Below, piece after piece: positions 55,124-64,000 of a stretch of 64,000 nucleotides of DNA. This DNA comes from Megaleporinus macrocephalus (taxonomy: Eukaryota > Chordata > Actinopteri > Characiformes > Anostomidae). Numbering within the stretch: position 1 is the first letter of the stretch; every line of letters starts with the position of its first letter. Below the pieces are notes generated by a model. It was given only the letters and a program-made list of their open reading frames with translations. It did not search any database and was not told the origin of the DNA. The DNA is taken from positions 39,267,656 to 39,331,655 of the forward strand of contig CM038709.1 of assembly GCA_021613375.1 (NCBI GenBank), in the 5' to 3' direction. The position numbers and the translations under genes are program-made.

Positions 55124-56169
55124 GGCGTAGGAACCAGGGGGGATGGGGGGGACGTGTCCCACCCAATATCAGAAACAGGTAGATTTGAGCCCACCCAAAA
55201 ATTAAACCACAGAAAAAGCAGAAACTGTTTAAAAACACTTTATTTTAAAAGCTCGTTTTGGCAGCGTTCGCAATTCACACACTGTGTTTGTTGTTAGCAA
55301 CTGGCTCTGGTTGTTAGGTAGTCTGGGTCTTTCACTCGGTTAAGGCTTGTGTTGAGATGCCTGTTGAGAAATATCCTGCAGCCAGCAGCTACTTTGAGTC
55401 GAGCTCACGCCTCGTTGTAGCTCGCGCCACTTTTAAACGCGAGGTCAGTGATGATATTTTGAATAATAATATGTTGTCATGGTAACAGACAAGGAGGGTT
55501 TGGGTTAGCTAACGTTTATATTAACTTTAGTCAGAAAGCAAACGTAAAGTTACTTTACTCTCTGGCCACGCCCCAAACTGCAGACTGCTACTACACTAAA
55601 TACGTAAAATAATAAAATAAAATAAATTACATAAATAAACGAACAAATAAATAAAAGGACACCATCATTAGAAGTGCTGTCAGTAGTGCAGTATGTAATG
55701 TTCCAGAGGGTGCTGTTTGGGACACAGCCTTACTGTCTAACATTAATGTTAGTCTTGTCTATTCAGGAAACCTCAACATACATTGTTTTGTCATTTCATT
55801 TCAAAAATATGCCACCAAAAAAAATAATATATTTATAGTTATATGTGTATATAATCCAGACACCACATGTATAATATAAAAGTATTCTAACAGCAGTAGC
55901 ATGTCATGTGGAGCATCTAGTTTAGTTTGTAAAGTGGTCTTTAATTGGATTTATCTAATAATAAACAGACATACAGATAATGTTGTATTTTCTTTATTAA
56001 TTTGTAATTTACTGTAACTCCACTATTGTTGTTCTACGTCACTATACATACAGTGATTTACTACCTTACCTAAAGTGGAATCAGCTTATAGGTAATATTT
56101 AGGGGATAGGGTGGGCTTTGATTCATATTAGCAAATGTGTCCCCCCCCATGCCAAACCAGCTTCTACAC
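55124..56169 (+). mobile_element. Non-autonomous element 'X', copy 2
   Basis: Full-length relative of 51704-52549: begins GGCGTAGGAACCAGGGGG and ends CCAGCTTCTACACCC. It is about 1,046 bp and keeps extra internal sequence, 55215-55280 and 55620-55740, that copy 1 lacks. No coding frame. Confidence 0.8.
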
Positions 56170-56357
56170 CCTTGGGCTCATGCAGTTGAATGTTGAGTGC
56201 TGTTACCTGTTGTTGCCCAATGGTCAGTCATTTGTACCATGTTTGTTGATCTCTTTGGTGAAGTTTAATGACGAACCTAGATGCGTTTTGGTGATGTACT
56301 TAAGATTTGGGTGACTATTGATGTCTAGTTGATCTGCAGTGTTTAGCTCCAGTGCTA
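56170..56357. other. Short spacer
   Basis: No feature. Confidence 0.35.
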
Positions 56358-56755
56358 AATAGGGCTGTGTATTGGCAAGAACTTGGCGATACAACACATA
56401 TCATGATACAGCGGTCACGATTCAATATATCGCGATATATTGAAATACTGCAAGCAAAGTGATATATATATCGCGATTTCTCAAATCTACTATTAAAACA
56501 CACCACTATATGAACAGGTTTGCTAAAGCTTACAATAGCATTGCGTCCTTGTGCTGCTTGTTAATGTTGGAGTGGAGCTGAAAATGGATTGCAACACTGC
56601 CATCCAGTGGTCAGAGGTTTAAACACAACAAGCAATGATTCACTGTCTGCCAGGAATCTGTGTATTGATACTGTGTTTTTGAGAATCGATAGAGTATCAC
56701 CAAAAACAATATCCCGATATTTGATATTTTTGATATTTTCTTACACTTCTAGTGC
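56358..56755 (+). mobile_element. Non-autonomous hAT-like element with TATCG-rich ends
   Basis: GGGCTGTGTATTGGCAAGAA and GGCGATACAACACATATC at the left, and ATCGATAGAGTATCACC, ATATCCCGATATTTGATA and TTCTAGTGCTAA at the right. From memory this design (GGGCTGT end, cis runs of CGATA) belongs to a common fish non-autonomous element, probably hAT. It contains the palindrome at 56421-56444. Confidence 0.6.
56421..56444. repeat. Perfect 24-bp palindrome
   Basis: Arms TTCAATATATCG and CGATATATTGAA with no spacer. Confidence 0.97.
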
Positions 56756-58259
56756 TAAAGAGGCCAAACTTGGACCCCATATCTTGATTGCTTACATCTG
56801 GGTCAACTACCGATGGGTTGACAGCAGCCACTGGAAATGAGCTTTCACTTAACACATATAGGCTGTTTTACGAAACGAGCAAGTGTTTTTTTGTTTTTTT
56901 GTTTTTTTTCTTTCGAGAATCCGAAATTCCAAATTTGAGGGCAGGCCCACACAAGGATCTCTGTGATATTTTACGATCAATAGCCGCTTCTCTTTGAGCG
57001 CAGCACCCGTATCCGGTGTGTGTGTCACTACTCTGAAGGGTATTTACATAATTTCATTTCAGCACTCCCCCATAAGCCTGAGTGTGAGCCAGCATCCATT
57101 TGTTAAAAGCGGCTGCCCACACATCTCGGCAGCTCCGAACGGGGAGCCGTATCTGCTTGGATGGGCTGCGGCCCCCTTCTCGATTGTCACCGGCCTCCCA
57201 CACAGCCGTTATATAAAACTAGCAGGGCAGCGGATCAGCCCGTCTCTCTTCACGGAGCGCGAGCGCGTCAGCGAGTGACTTCTCAAAGGTATCAATCAAT
57301 TTAGGGGAGAGACGGGAGCGGAAGGAAGAAAAGCCTGGCCTCGAGTGAACCGCGGCTTTGTCTTGGCCTATTTTGCAGCCAGGGTGCCGAAAGCAATAGC
57401 CACGGGGAAGATAAGTGAAGGGGAATGGAGGGGGCAAAGGGGGGACCGAGAGCCAGAGGGCGGTGGTGCTGGTTTGGTAGGGGGCATCACCCCACCAAAA
57501 AATGGTGTTTTGCGGAAACCGACATCCGCCGGGTTCGGGCCGGCTCCTGGCCGCTTCCGAGCTGTGAAAGGCTAATGGAATTGTGTTAAGACGAGGTGAG
57601 ATGGGTTACCGGTGATTGCTTGGCTCTGAAAGCCCGTCCTGAAATCAAGGTCACCGGCGCCGTTGCATGCTTTTCAGAGGCCCGGAGATCGGAAGCTGCG
57701 CCAATGCGCCTTTGAAGGGAAAATGAAAAGATCCTGAATGCCGGGCAGGCGGTTAACTAAAAAGACACAGTTTGCTCCGGTATCTGTCTGACTTCTCAGA
57801 TCAATAGCTTTTGTAGAGATTCCGCCGGGCTTAATCGACACTGACATCCGATTGGGCGATCTCAGCGTCCTTGGTCGCCCGGGTCCATGTCGCCGCCGCT
57901 CTTTCAGCTCCTCTTCTCCTCTGACCAGCTGACCCTGTCTCGGTAGGGCAGCAATTGCTGCGTCCTGTGGTATCGATTTAGGGGTTCTCCCTGAACCCCC
58001 GAGGATGGTTTTATCAGTGCGGCGAGTGTTTATAGAGATAATCGATACGATAAAGTCGGAGCGCTAAGCCAACCCCAACGCACTCAGGCCCATTTAAGAT
58101 ATTCCAAAGTCGGCAACAAATGAAACTCCCGGAGGAGAAACGATTAGGTCCCGGTTGGGTGATATAAACTGGTTATAGCCATTTCTGGCATCAGGTGTGA
58201 GGTATTTTTTTTGTAACCTGCATTTGCCTCACATGAGGGGTAATAAAGGGGTTCGGTTT
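56756..58259. other. CpG-rich low-repeat island, the longest
   Basis: After a T-rich run at 56886-56911 the sequence is single-copy and CpG-rich to about 58100 (CACGGAGCGCGAGCGCGTCA at 57250; CATGTCGCCGCCGCTC at 57886). It also has GGTATCAATCAATTTAGG and ATCGATACGATAAAG. Frames of 69-94 codons have no recognisable domain. Candidate CpG island or cluster of conserved enhancers. Confidence 0.5.
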
Positions 58260-59459
58260 AAAGAGGGATTTCAGCATTTCAGCATAATTAAGTCATCCAG
58301 AGTGGCTGTAATGTGAAATACTTCATTCTAGAGTCACAATTATCCACAACAGTGGTGGCGATAGGAACCAGACATCCAAAGCATTTAATGCCTCTAAAAG
58401 CTCCCTCACAGAAAGCTCTTACATAAAATGGTCACAAATACATTGCAGGACACCTCAGACATGCTGACACGATAGTTTGGTATAAAACTATTATATTACT
58501 ATGTTTTATAAGGTCAATATATATATGCTACGGCAGGGCTACATGTAGTTATTAGCGCAAGCAAGTCATGAAACTTGGCTAAAACGTGGTTATCTAGAAC
58601 TATAAACTCAGTCACTCTGGCTGTGGTTCTTTAGCTCTCTGGCTGTTACTGCTGCTGTTCTGTTCGTACCGGTCAGATCTGGTCTGTATGGTGTTCTGGG
58701 TTATTAGTTTTGTGCTAGCTGTGTGTGCTAGCTCTGCTGTTTGCTGATACTCACTGTATTCAGCTGTGTGGTGCAGCGGTATCAGATTAGTAGTGTTAAA
58801 TGTCTTTGTCTTGGTTCCTCACGAGACACATTGATTTTACAGATATTACAAAATGTCCTGGATGAGTTTGCATCACATACAGTAACAAACTGCTAGACGG
58901 ACGACATGTTTTCTATATATATATAATTCAGACTTTAATATTAAAATAATCAAACAGTATTAATACAGTAATACGTCAGTGTGTTTATTTAACCCTTTCC
59001 AAGCTTCTCCTTGTGGAAACAACCCAGTATTATTTACAGTTCTCATCTAGTACCTGCTTTGACTGCTCAGTACTTCATTAAGCTAAATCAAGATTACTGC
59101 TGAAGCAACTGAATACATTCATACAATGTCTGGGGCGTCCAGGAGAAATCTGGAACTACACTTTGATACGATATGATCTACTTTTTTCACAATAAGATAT
59201 TCATGTTACTTTGTATTGTATATATTTACATCTGTTCTAATCATATCTGGTGTTCTTAGTGGTAAACATACACTTAGGCCTAAGATAAAGGCTTTAAAAA
59301 CAAGACTCTTGCCCAGTAGTGTATATACACATAGGATAAAATAGTCCCCAAAGAATTGAATCATTATCGATGTCTGGTTCCCATCACCACCACTGTGAAG
59401 AGAGAAAATATCTGAACCATGATTAAATATCTGTGGAATTCCTCTTTAATCACAAGTTT
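58260..59459 (+). mobile_element. Element 'Y', copy 3
   Basis: Left: AACAGTGGTGGCGATAGGAA, CCAGACATCC and CTCTAAAAGCTCCCTCACAG. Right: GATGTCTGGTTCCCATCACC, ACCACTGTGAAG and GTGGAATTCCTCTTTAA. The ends are inverted repeats. The middle, about 58450-59300, shows no coding frame and little likeness to the other copies. Confidence 0.7.
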
Positions 59460-59806
59460 ACATGAGCACAGTTTATGGAAATAACTGTGTCGGGTAAATC
59501 TATATGGAACACAGCAAACTGCTCTGAGTGAGTCTAGTCCGGCAGAGATAGTCACCTTTAAGCACATTCAGTCGTTTTTCCTGAGAACACTTTTACATAC
59601 ACCCTGCTAGATTACACTGACATTACAAGGCTGTAAACATGCTATACTGTTATCTCACTGGATGTTATATGTCATGACAGCAGGATGTCTGTTATGACAT
59701 GTTCATGGCATATCTGTTATGTTGTGGTGCAGAAGCGTGTTGCAGAGTTTTCTCACTTCCTAACAACAGCCACTGCCTTACCTTCTGGATCCTTACTGTA
59801 GATCAG
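59460..59806. other. Single-copy spacer
   Basis: No gene or known element seen. Confidence 0.35.
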
Positions 59807-60350
59807 GAGTGCCCAAACTTTTTGTCCTGGGTGGCAGCATGTTTGTGGTGAGCCGAGGGCCAAAAAGACATCATAATATACAAAATAAAATAAAATAAAT
59901 AAATAAATAAATAATAAAAGAAAAGGAAAAAAGCAGGCAGGTTTTGAAAATGTGTATTATAACATGGTACTATGTTCTGTTACTGGAACACAACATTAGT
60001 TGAAGTTAATATGTCATATACAGCCTTCAAATATATCCTCGCTGTCCAATGAAAAACAAGTATCTTTAAAATGGCAAAAAAATCGTAATTTTTTAAGTCA
60101 ATGGAACCTATTTTTTCTATGCTATTTTGGAGCATTTCCCCACAGATTGTCCCACAATGTGAACAACAGCTGCTGCATTTAATTGATGTAGAAAAATAGA
60201 AATCGACAAAAATGGAGATACATATTTTTCTTTAGCCAGCGATAATATGCAGCTTCATCGAGTGAGGAGAAGGTTTGGCAGACCAAATGAAAAGTTTGGC
60301 TTGCGGGCCATGCTTTGTGCTGCCCTGCTTTGTGCTGCCCTGCTCAAGAA
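59807..60350 (+). mobile_element. hAT remnant with nested M copy
   Basis: Left end CAGGAGTGCCCAAACTTTTT then GAGGGCCAAAAAGACATC. On the right are GGTTTGGCAGACCAAATG and GGCTTGCGGGCCATGC. CAGGGGTGCCCAAA-type ends with a 'gggccaa / cgggcca' interior are typical of hAT (Charlie-type) elements. An AAATA repeat (59880-59920) and an M copy lie inside. A 16-base tandem duplication, TGCTTTGTGCTGCCC, is near 60310-60343. Confidence 0.65.
60032..60249 (+). mobile_element. Element 'M', copy with both ends
   Basis: Left ATATCCTCGCTGTCCAATGA plus AAAACAAGTATCT. The right arm on the minus strand is TATCGCTGGCTAAAGAAAAA. The core includes GCTATTTTGGAGCATTTCC. It is nested in the hAT remnant, so it is younger than that. 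Confidence 0.8.
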
Positions 60351-61524
60351 CATCCCAGTGTTTCTGTTGAAAGAGGAATTCCACTGATTGTTAATGGATG
60401 AAAAGAAGTGATTTGATTGGAAATGGTTTATTGTAGAGAAACATACCGATTCGGATTTCTTTACAGTGGTGGTGATTGTAACCAGGGGTCACCACACTGA
60501 CAACACAAATGTAGCTATTTTATTATTACTACTAACTATTCTAAATGACCACTGACCCCATGCATGTTTTTAATACGTAATATAGATTTTGTCATCTTAA
60601 TATCCTCGTAAGACCTAGTAATTCATTTTTGTCCTCTGGAGGGGACATGAGTCTCCAAAAGATATTTCAAAAACTAAATAAGTATACATAAGTACAGTAT
60701 ACAGTATAAATAATATACATTTATTATGTTTCTAAAGACTATAATTGATATATTTTAGGTAGAAAACTGTTGTAGCTAGTTCTCAAAGCACTTTTTATTG
60801 ATATGCACAAATGTTTAACTACCTAACAGCATACTTTGTTTGATGTCCTTCATAGTGGACATTGGGACTTACTAAATCTGGTTTTATATTAAATTAATGG
60901 TGACAGGAATTTGACTGAGGCAGAGAAGATTTTGCAACATTAAGCTCTGTAAACATGTAAATTCATTACAAATTCATTTTTAATTAATAATAACTCATTT
61001 AATTTATTCCTAATTTATTAGAAAATGTTACATAATTGTACATTTTAAAAATAGCACATTAAAATGAAATGGACTATAAGAGAAGTTGGGTACTACGTGT
61101 GGAAAGTGTAAAACTTTGGCTGAAGGTTTGGAGTAATTAACACAGGTTTAGGTAGTTTGCCTAAAACTATTTAAACCTAGAATTTTTATATATTTTTATC
61201 AAAGTAATGTTAACTTTTGGAATGGGTTATTATTTGTTCGTGTTTATGTTCATATAAACATTTGAAATATTAAAATGGTATAAAAAAGGTAAACAATGTT
61301 GGTTTCTACGGTTGAGTTGGTGTTGATGTTGCAGAAGGGTTTTTTGGTCTGATGCAGGACAGGAAACAAGAAATATGACATCAAGAGTCCAGATGTCCAC
61401 TAAAAAGGACATTTTATAAAAAATAATTGAAAATGTTTTTGAAAAAAAAAAACACGGTGACATGTTTTTTTCATCTAGTAGACTTATTTTATATTAAAAT
61501 TACTGAAATTCTCAAATTTTATGA

Positions 61525-61995
61525 GCCGACACATGGCACGATGGGTAGCGTAGTTCCTATTTGGACAAGGGAAAAGATCAGATATGTTTCAGACGTGTGA
61601 GGGAAATCAGATCTGACAGCCTACCAGGCGAGCCTCACAGGCAGATACACAATTATACAGTATAGAAAGGTCCCACAGCAGCAAAGGGCCTGGGTCCGAT
61701 TCCCAGACGGGGTGTGGGAGGTGTCCGGGACCAACATCCACCCCCCCGTGTGCAGCATGCATGATCCTCCCGTGTCTGTATGGGTTTCCTCCCACACTTC
61801 AAATATATACACTCTGGTGATTTGGAGATGCTAAACTGCCCCTAGGTGTGTGTGTGTGTGTGGGTGTGTATGTCCGCCCACCCTATAATGGGCTGGCGGT
61901 CTGTCTGGGGTGTTTCCTGCCTTCTGCCCTATAAGGGATGGGATAAGCTCCAGTCCCCCTCCGTGACCTAAAGGATAAGTGGCATAGAAAATGAA
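61525..61995 (+). mobile_element. SINE copy with an insertion in its head
   Basis: The head CACATGGCACGATGGGTAGC is cut off from GGGTCCGATTCC (a clear B-box-like match at 61692-61703) by the block 61554-61670. The body has TATGGGTTTCCTCCCACACT, GATTTGGAGATGCTAAACTG and GGCTGGCGGTCTGTCTGGGG, and the tail GATAAGTGGCATAGAAAATG. The short minus-strand frames are antisense to it. Confidence 0.8.
61554..61670 (+). repeat. Insert in SINE head, sibling of 62788-62932
   Basis: CTATTTGGACAAGGGAAAAG, GTTTCAGACGTGTGAGG, AAATCAGATCTGACAGCCTA and ATTATACAGTAT match the downstream copy, minus about 35 internal bases. Confidence 0.85.
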
Positions 61996-62345
61996 TGAAT
62001 AATATTAATATGTAATATTAATAATGGTACAAATAAAACGATAACTTAAATAATAAACCTTCTTTAGGCACTATTTTGCCTCACAACAACCTACACGTAC
62101 CCCTCCACCGTGGCAAGGATGAAGCTGTACAATCATAATCATTTCATTTAACAACTTTCTAAGAAACTGAGCTTTTAGAGGTGGAACGTCTGGTTCCCAT
62201 CACCACCACTGTGAACGATTCAGGCTCGGCACGCTTCTCTAGAGCGGAGCGTTTCCCACCAAACCACTCGCAACGGCTGTATTCAGATCCCGACAACTTA
62301 ATTATGCAGAGTTTGTGAAAAGTTGATGGCATTCCCCTTTAAGCG

Positions 62346-62556
62346 TCCTTGTAAAATTGTCCCACTTGTGTCCTGACTGTGCTGTCGGAGGACAGAGAAG
62401 GATGGGATTCCTTTCTCACAGAGTTTTTCTTTCTGCATCTTGGCTTCTTCTCATGCTATTAGGGAGTTCTTTCCTGACACTGCCTCCCTCGATGACGCTC
62501 ATTAGGAGTTTGAGCCCGGATTTCTGGAAAGCTGCTTTGGGAAAATGTCAGCTATA
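62346..62556 (+). mobile_element. LINE/SINE 3' end, damaged
   Basis: GAGGACAGAGAAGGATGGGA, CTTTCCTGACACTGCCTCCC, GAGCCCGGATTTCTGG and AAAGCTGCTTTGGGAAAATG correspond to 52862-53076. The plus-strand frame here is not a gene. Confidence 0.65.
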
Positions 62557-62787
62557 AATCATCCTTCATCCTACACACATAAAATTGGACTCAATCGAAG
62601 CATATGGGCTAATTTATACATATCATACCACAAGCATGATCCAAACAGGCTATATTTAGACATCAAACTGCAACGCCCGCGTCAGATCCGTGCACTAGGC
62701 GTACCATCATGTGTGGAAATGCCTCTGTAGTAGCTCCGATCGGGGGTGAAACGTTTCGCTTGCGTGTGATTTTGTATATTTTTTTTC
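62557..62787. other. Short single-copy DNA
   Basis: No feature. Confidence 0.35.
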
Positions 62788-62932
62788 TACTATTTGGACA
62801 AAAGAAAAGATCAGATACGTTTCAGACGTGCGGGGGAAATCAGATCTGACAGCCTGCCAGGTGAGCCTCACAGGCAGGTACGCATCCTGAAGCTCAGCAT
62901 AAGTACAAATACTATTATACAGTATGGAAATA
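62788..62932 (+). repeat. Dispersed repeat, sibling of 61554-61670
   Basis: CTATTTGGACAAAAGAAAAG, GTTTCAGACGTGCGGGGG, AAATCAGATCTGACAGCCTG and ATTATACAGTATGG. It has an internal inverted pair CCTGCC/GGCAGG. The longer of two copies 1.2 kb apart. Confidence 0.85.
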
Positions 62933-63359
62933 AACAGCACGCCTTAAAATATCTCTCACAATAGGACGTGTTTGGAGAAGAACGTGAGATAAATGTTGTT
63001 CTGTACTGAAAGCACGCTGGCTTTAGTTCCTGGAATCCCATCCACACTGGAGCTCATGTTTTTCACTTAATGGCCCCCAAAATAAAAACGCTAAAATCGG
63101 TTCACAGGTGCGGATTAGGGCCGGCATTCATAACGTGCCCCACTGAGACAAATGAGCTCAGTCACACTTCATTTGAAGGCTGCCTACGTAGGGACAAAAC
63201 ACCAGCGTGAGCACTGAATAATGTATTTAGGGAGCAAAACTTAAGGACAGTTCGTGACAGTAACTGCGAGCGGACGTCTTAGTAAGTAAACTGCATTGTG
63301 TTTATATAAGGCTTTAAAGGGTTAAGTAGTAAGTTAGTAATTCGCTTCATGTTTACCAG
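62933..63359. other. Low-repeat island
   Basis: Single-copy with CpGs and AT motifs (CAGGTGCGGATTAGGGCC; CACTGAATAATGTATTTAGG). Candidate conserved non-coding DNA; no gene. Confidence 0.4.
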
Positions 63360-64000
63360 CTTCTTGCTCACGTTCCACCTTAAATGATCCACCATTTACA
63401 TTCCAGTGCCTTGAATTCTTGTTCAGACATTCCCGTTCCACCTTAAATGAAGCAGCGGTGATATTCTGGTGCCTCAGCTTTTTGTTCGAACTTTCAGATT
63501 CCACCTTAAATGGTGCATCAGTTACATTCTGGTGCCTCAGCTTCTTAACTGAACTTTTCCGTTCCACCTTAAATGGTGCATCAGTTACAATCTGGTGCCT
63601 TAGGTTTTTGTTAGAACTTTCCTGTTCCACCTTAAATGCAGCAGCAGTTACATTCTGGTGCCTCAGATTTTTTGTTCAAACTTTCCTGTTCCACCTTAAA
63701 TGGAGCAGCAGTTACATTCCGGTGCCTCTGATTCTTGTTCAGACTTTCCCGTTCCACCTTAAATGGTGCAGCAGTTACATTCTGGTTCTTCAGGTTCTTG
63801 ATTGAACTTTTCCATTCCACCTTAAACGGTGTAGCAGTTACATTCTGGTGCCTCAGTTTCTTGTTCAAACTTCTCCGTTCCACCTTAAATGGTGCAGCAG
63901 GTACATTCTGGTACCTCAGCTTCTTGTTCAAACTTTTCCGTTCCACCTTAAATGGTGCAGCAGATACATTTTGGTGCCTTAGATTTTTGTTCTAACTTTC
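63360..64000. repeat. 63-bp array, at least 10 units, runs off the window
   Basis: The marker TTCCACCTTAAATG recurs at 63-64-base steps from 63373 to 63941. Each unit also has GCAGTTACATTCTGGTGCCT and TTCTTGTTCAAACTTT. Since 63 is 21 codons, frames stay open on both strands; for example, plus-strand repeats of STLNGAAVTFWCLSFL and minus-strand repeats of KLRHQNVTAAPFKVE. No start context, signal or known family supports translation. The unit derives from element P. Confidence 0.93.

Larger units (their letters stand above)
60371..62343 (+). mobile_element. Element 'Y', copy 4, enlarged by insertions
   Basis: Left: AAGAGGAATTCCACTGATTG, GATTTCTTTACAGTGGTGGT and GACAACACAAATGTAGC. Right: ACTATTTTGCCTCACAACAA, GGTGGAACGTCTGGTTCCCA, TCACCACCACTGTGAACG and GATGGCATTCCCCTTTAA. 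The middle holds a SINE (61525-61995) and about 900 bases of AT-rich DNA of unknown origin (60600-61520). Confidence 0.7.

Noticed and set aside
63334..63995. Repeat protein with 21-residue units
   Set aside because: Equally open on both strands because the period is 63 bases. No start context or known family. Kept as a finding for transcription check only.

Overview
The window looks like intergenic DNA from a teleost fish. The evidence is the repeat content: tRNA-headed SINEs whose body carries TTTCCTCCGGGTGCTCC, Tc1/mariner remnants, hAT-like non-autonomous elements, and LINE 3' ends closing in ACTTG- or TTGAA-type pentamer tails. An otophysan fish (characin, catfish or knifefish group) is my guess from the flavour of these repeats; the sequence does not prove it. 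I found no host protein-coding exon, no bona fide tRNA or rRNA gene, and nothing prokaryotic. The only coding traces I can defend are broken transposase fragments. Most of the longer open frames are by-products of tandem repeats.

Layout. 1-5.5 kb: two GT-rich minisatellite fields, a 1.1 kb tandem duplication that ends in (TA)n, and an AT-rich decayed repeat. 6-8.4 kb: a 37-bp array grown inside a dispersed fish element, then a ~150-bp array. 10-25.7 kb: scattered Tc1 remnants, SINEs and an unnamed inverted-repeat element family, mixed with single-copy DNA. 27.3-27.9 kb: a 21-bp array. 28.4-31.9 kb: a mosaic of local duplications. 32.8-35.7 kb: a Tc1-like element split by an insert holding 99 head-to-tail 20-bp units. 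44.3-50.5 kb: a 6.2-kb array of a 25-bp unit containing TTAGGG, with higher-order structure. 51-62.5 kb: nested non-autonomous elements (called X and Y here), a second SINE-head array and a hAT remnant. 63.4-64 kb: a 63-bp array running off the window.

Between the repeats, at roughly 5-kb spacing, lie CpG-richer, low-repeat islands of 0.4-1.3 kb (about 0.2, 1.6, 8.9, 13.5, 15.2, 19.1, 26.3, 32.3, 38.0, 43.2, 57.5 and 63.1 kb). Several hold ATTA/TAAT homeodomain-type motifs. They would fit conserved regulatory elements in a gene desert, but this is inference because no alignment was possible.

The most interesting observation concerns the two arrays at 33.1-35.1 and 53.6-54.4 kb. Their unit, GGTGGTGTAGTGGTTAGTAC, is the 5' head of the local tRNA-derived SINE and contains an RNA polymerase III A-box-like sequence. 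The locus therefore holds over a hundred tandem A-box-like motifs without B boxes. In the larger array there is no indel across 1,980 bp, and much of the variation falls on the single CpG of each unit.
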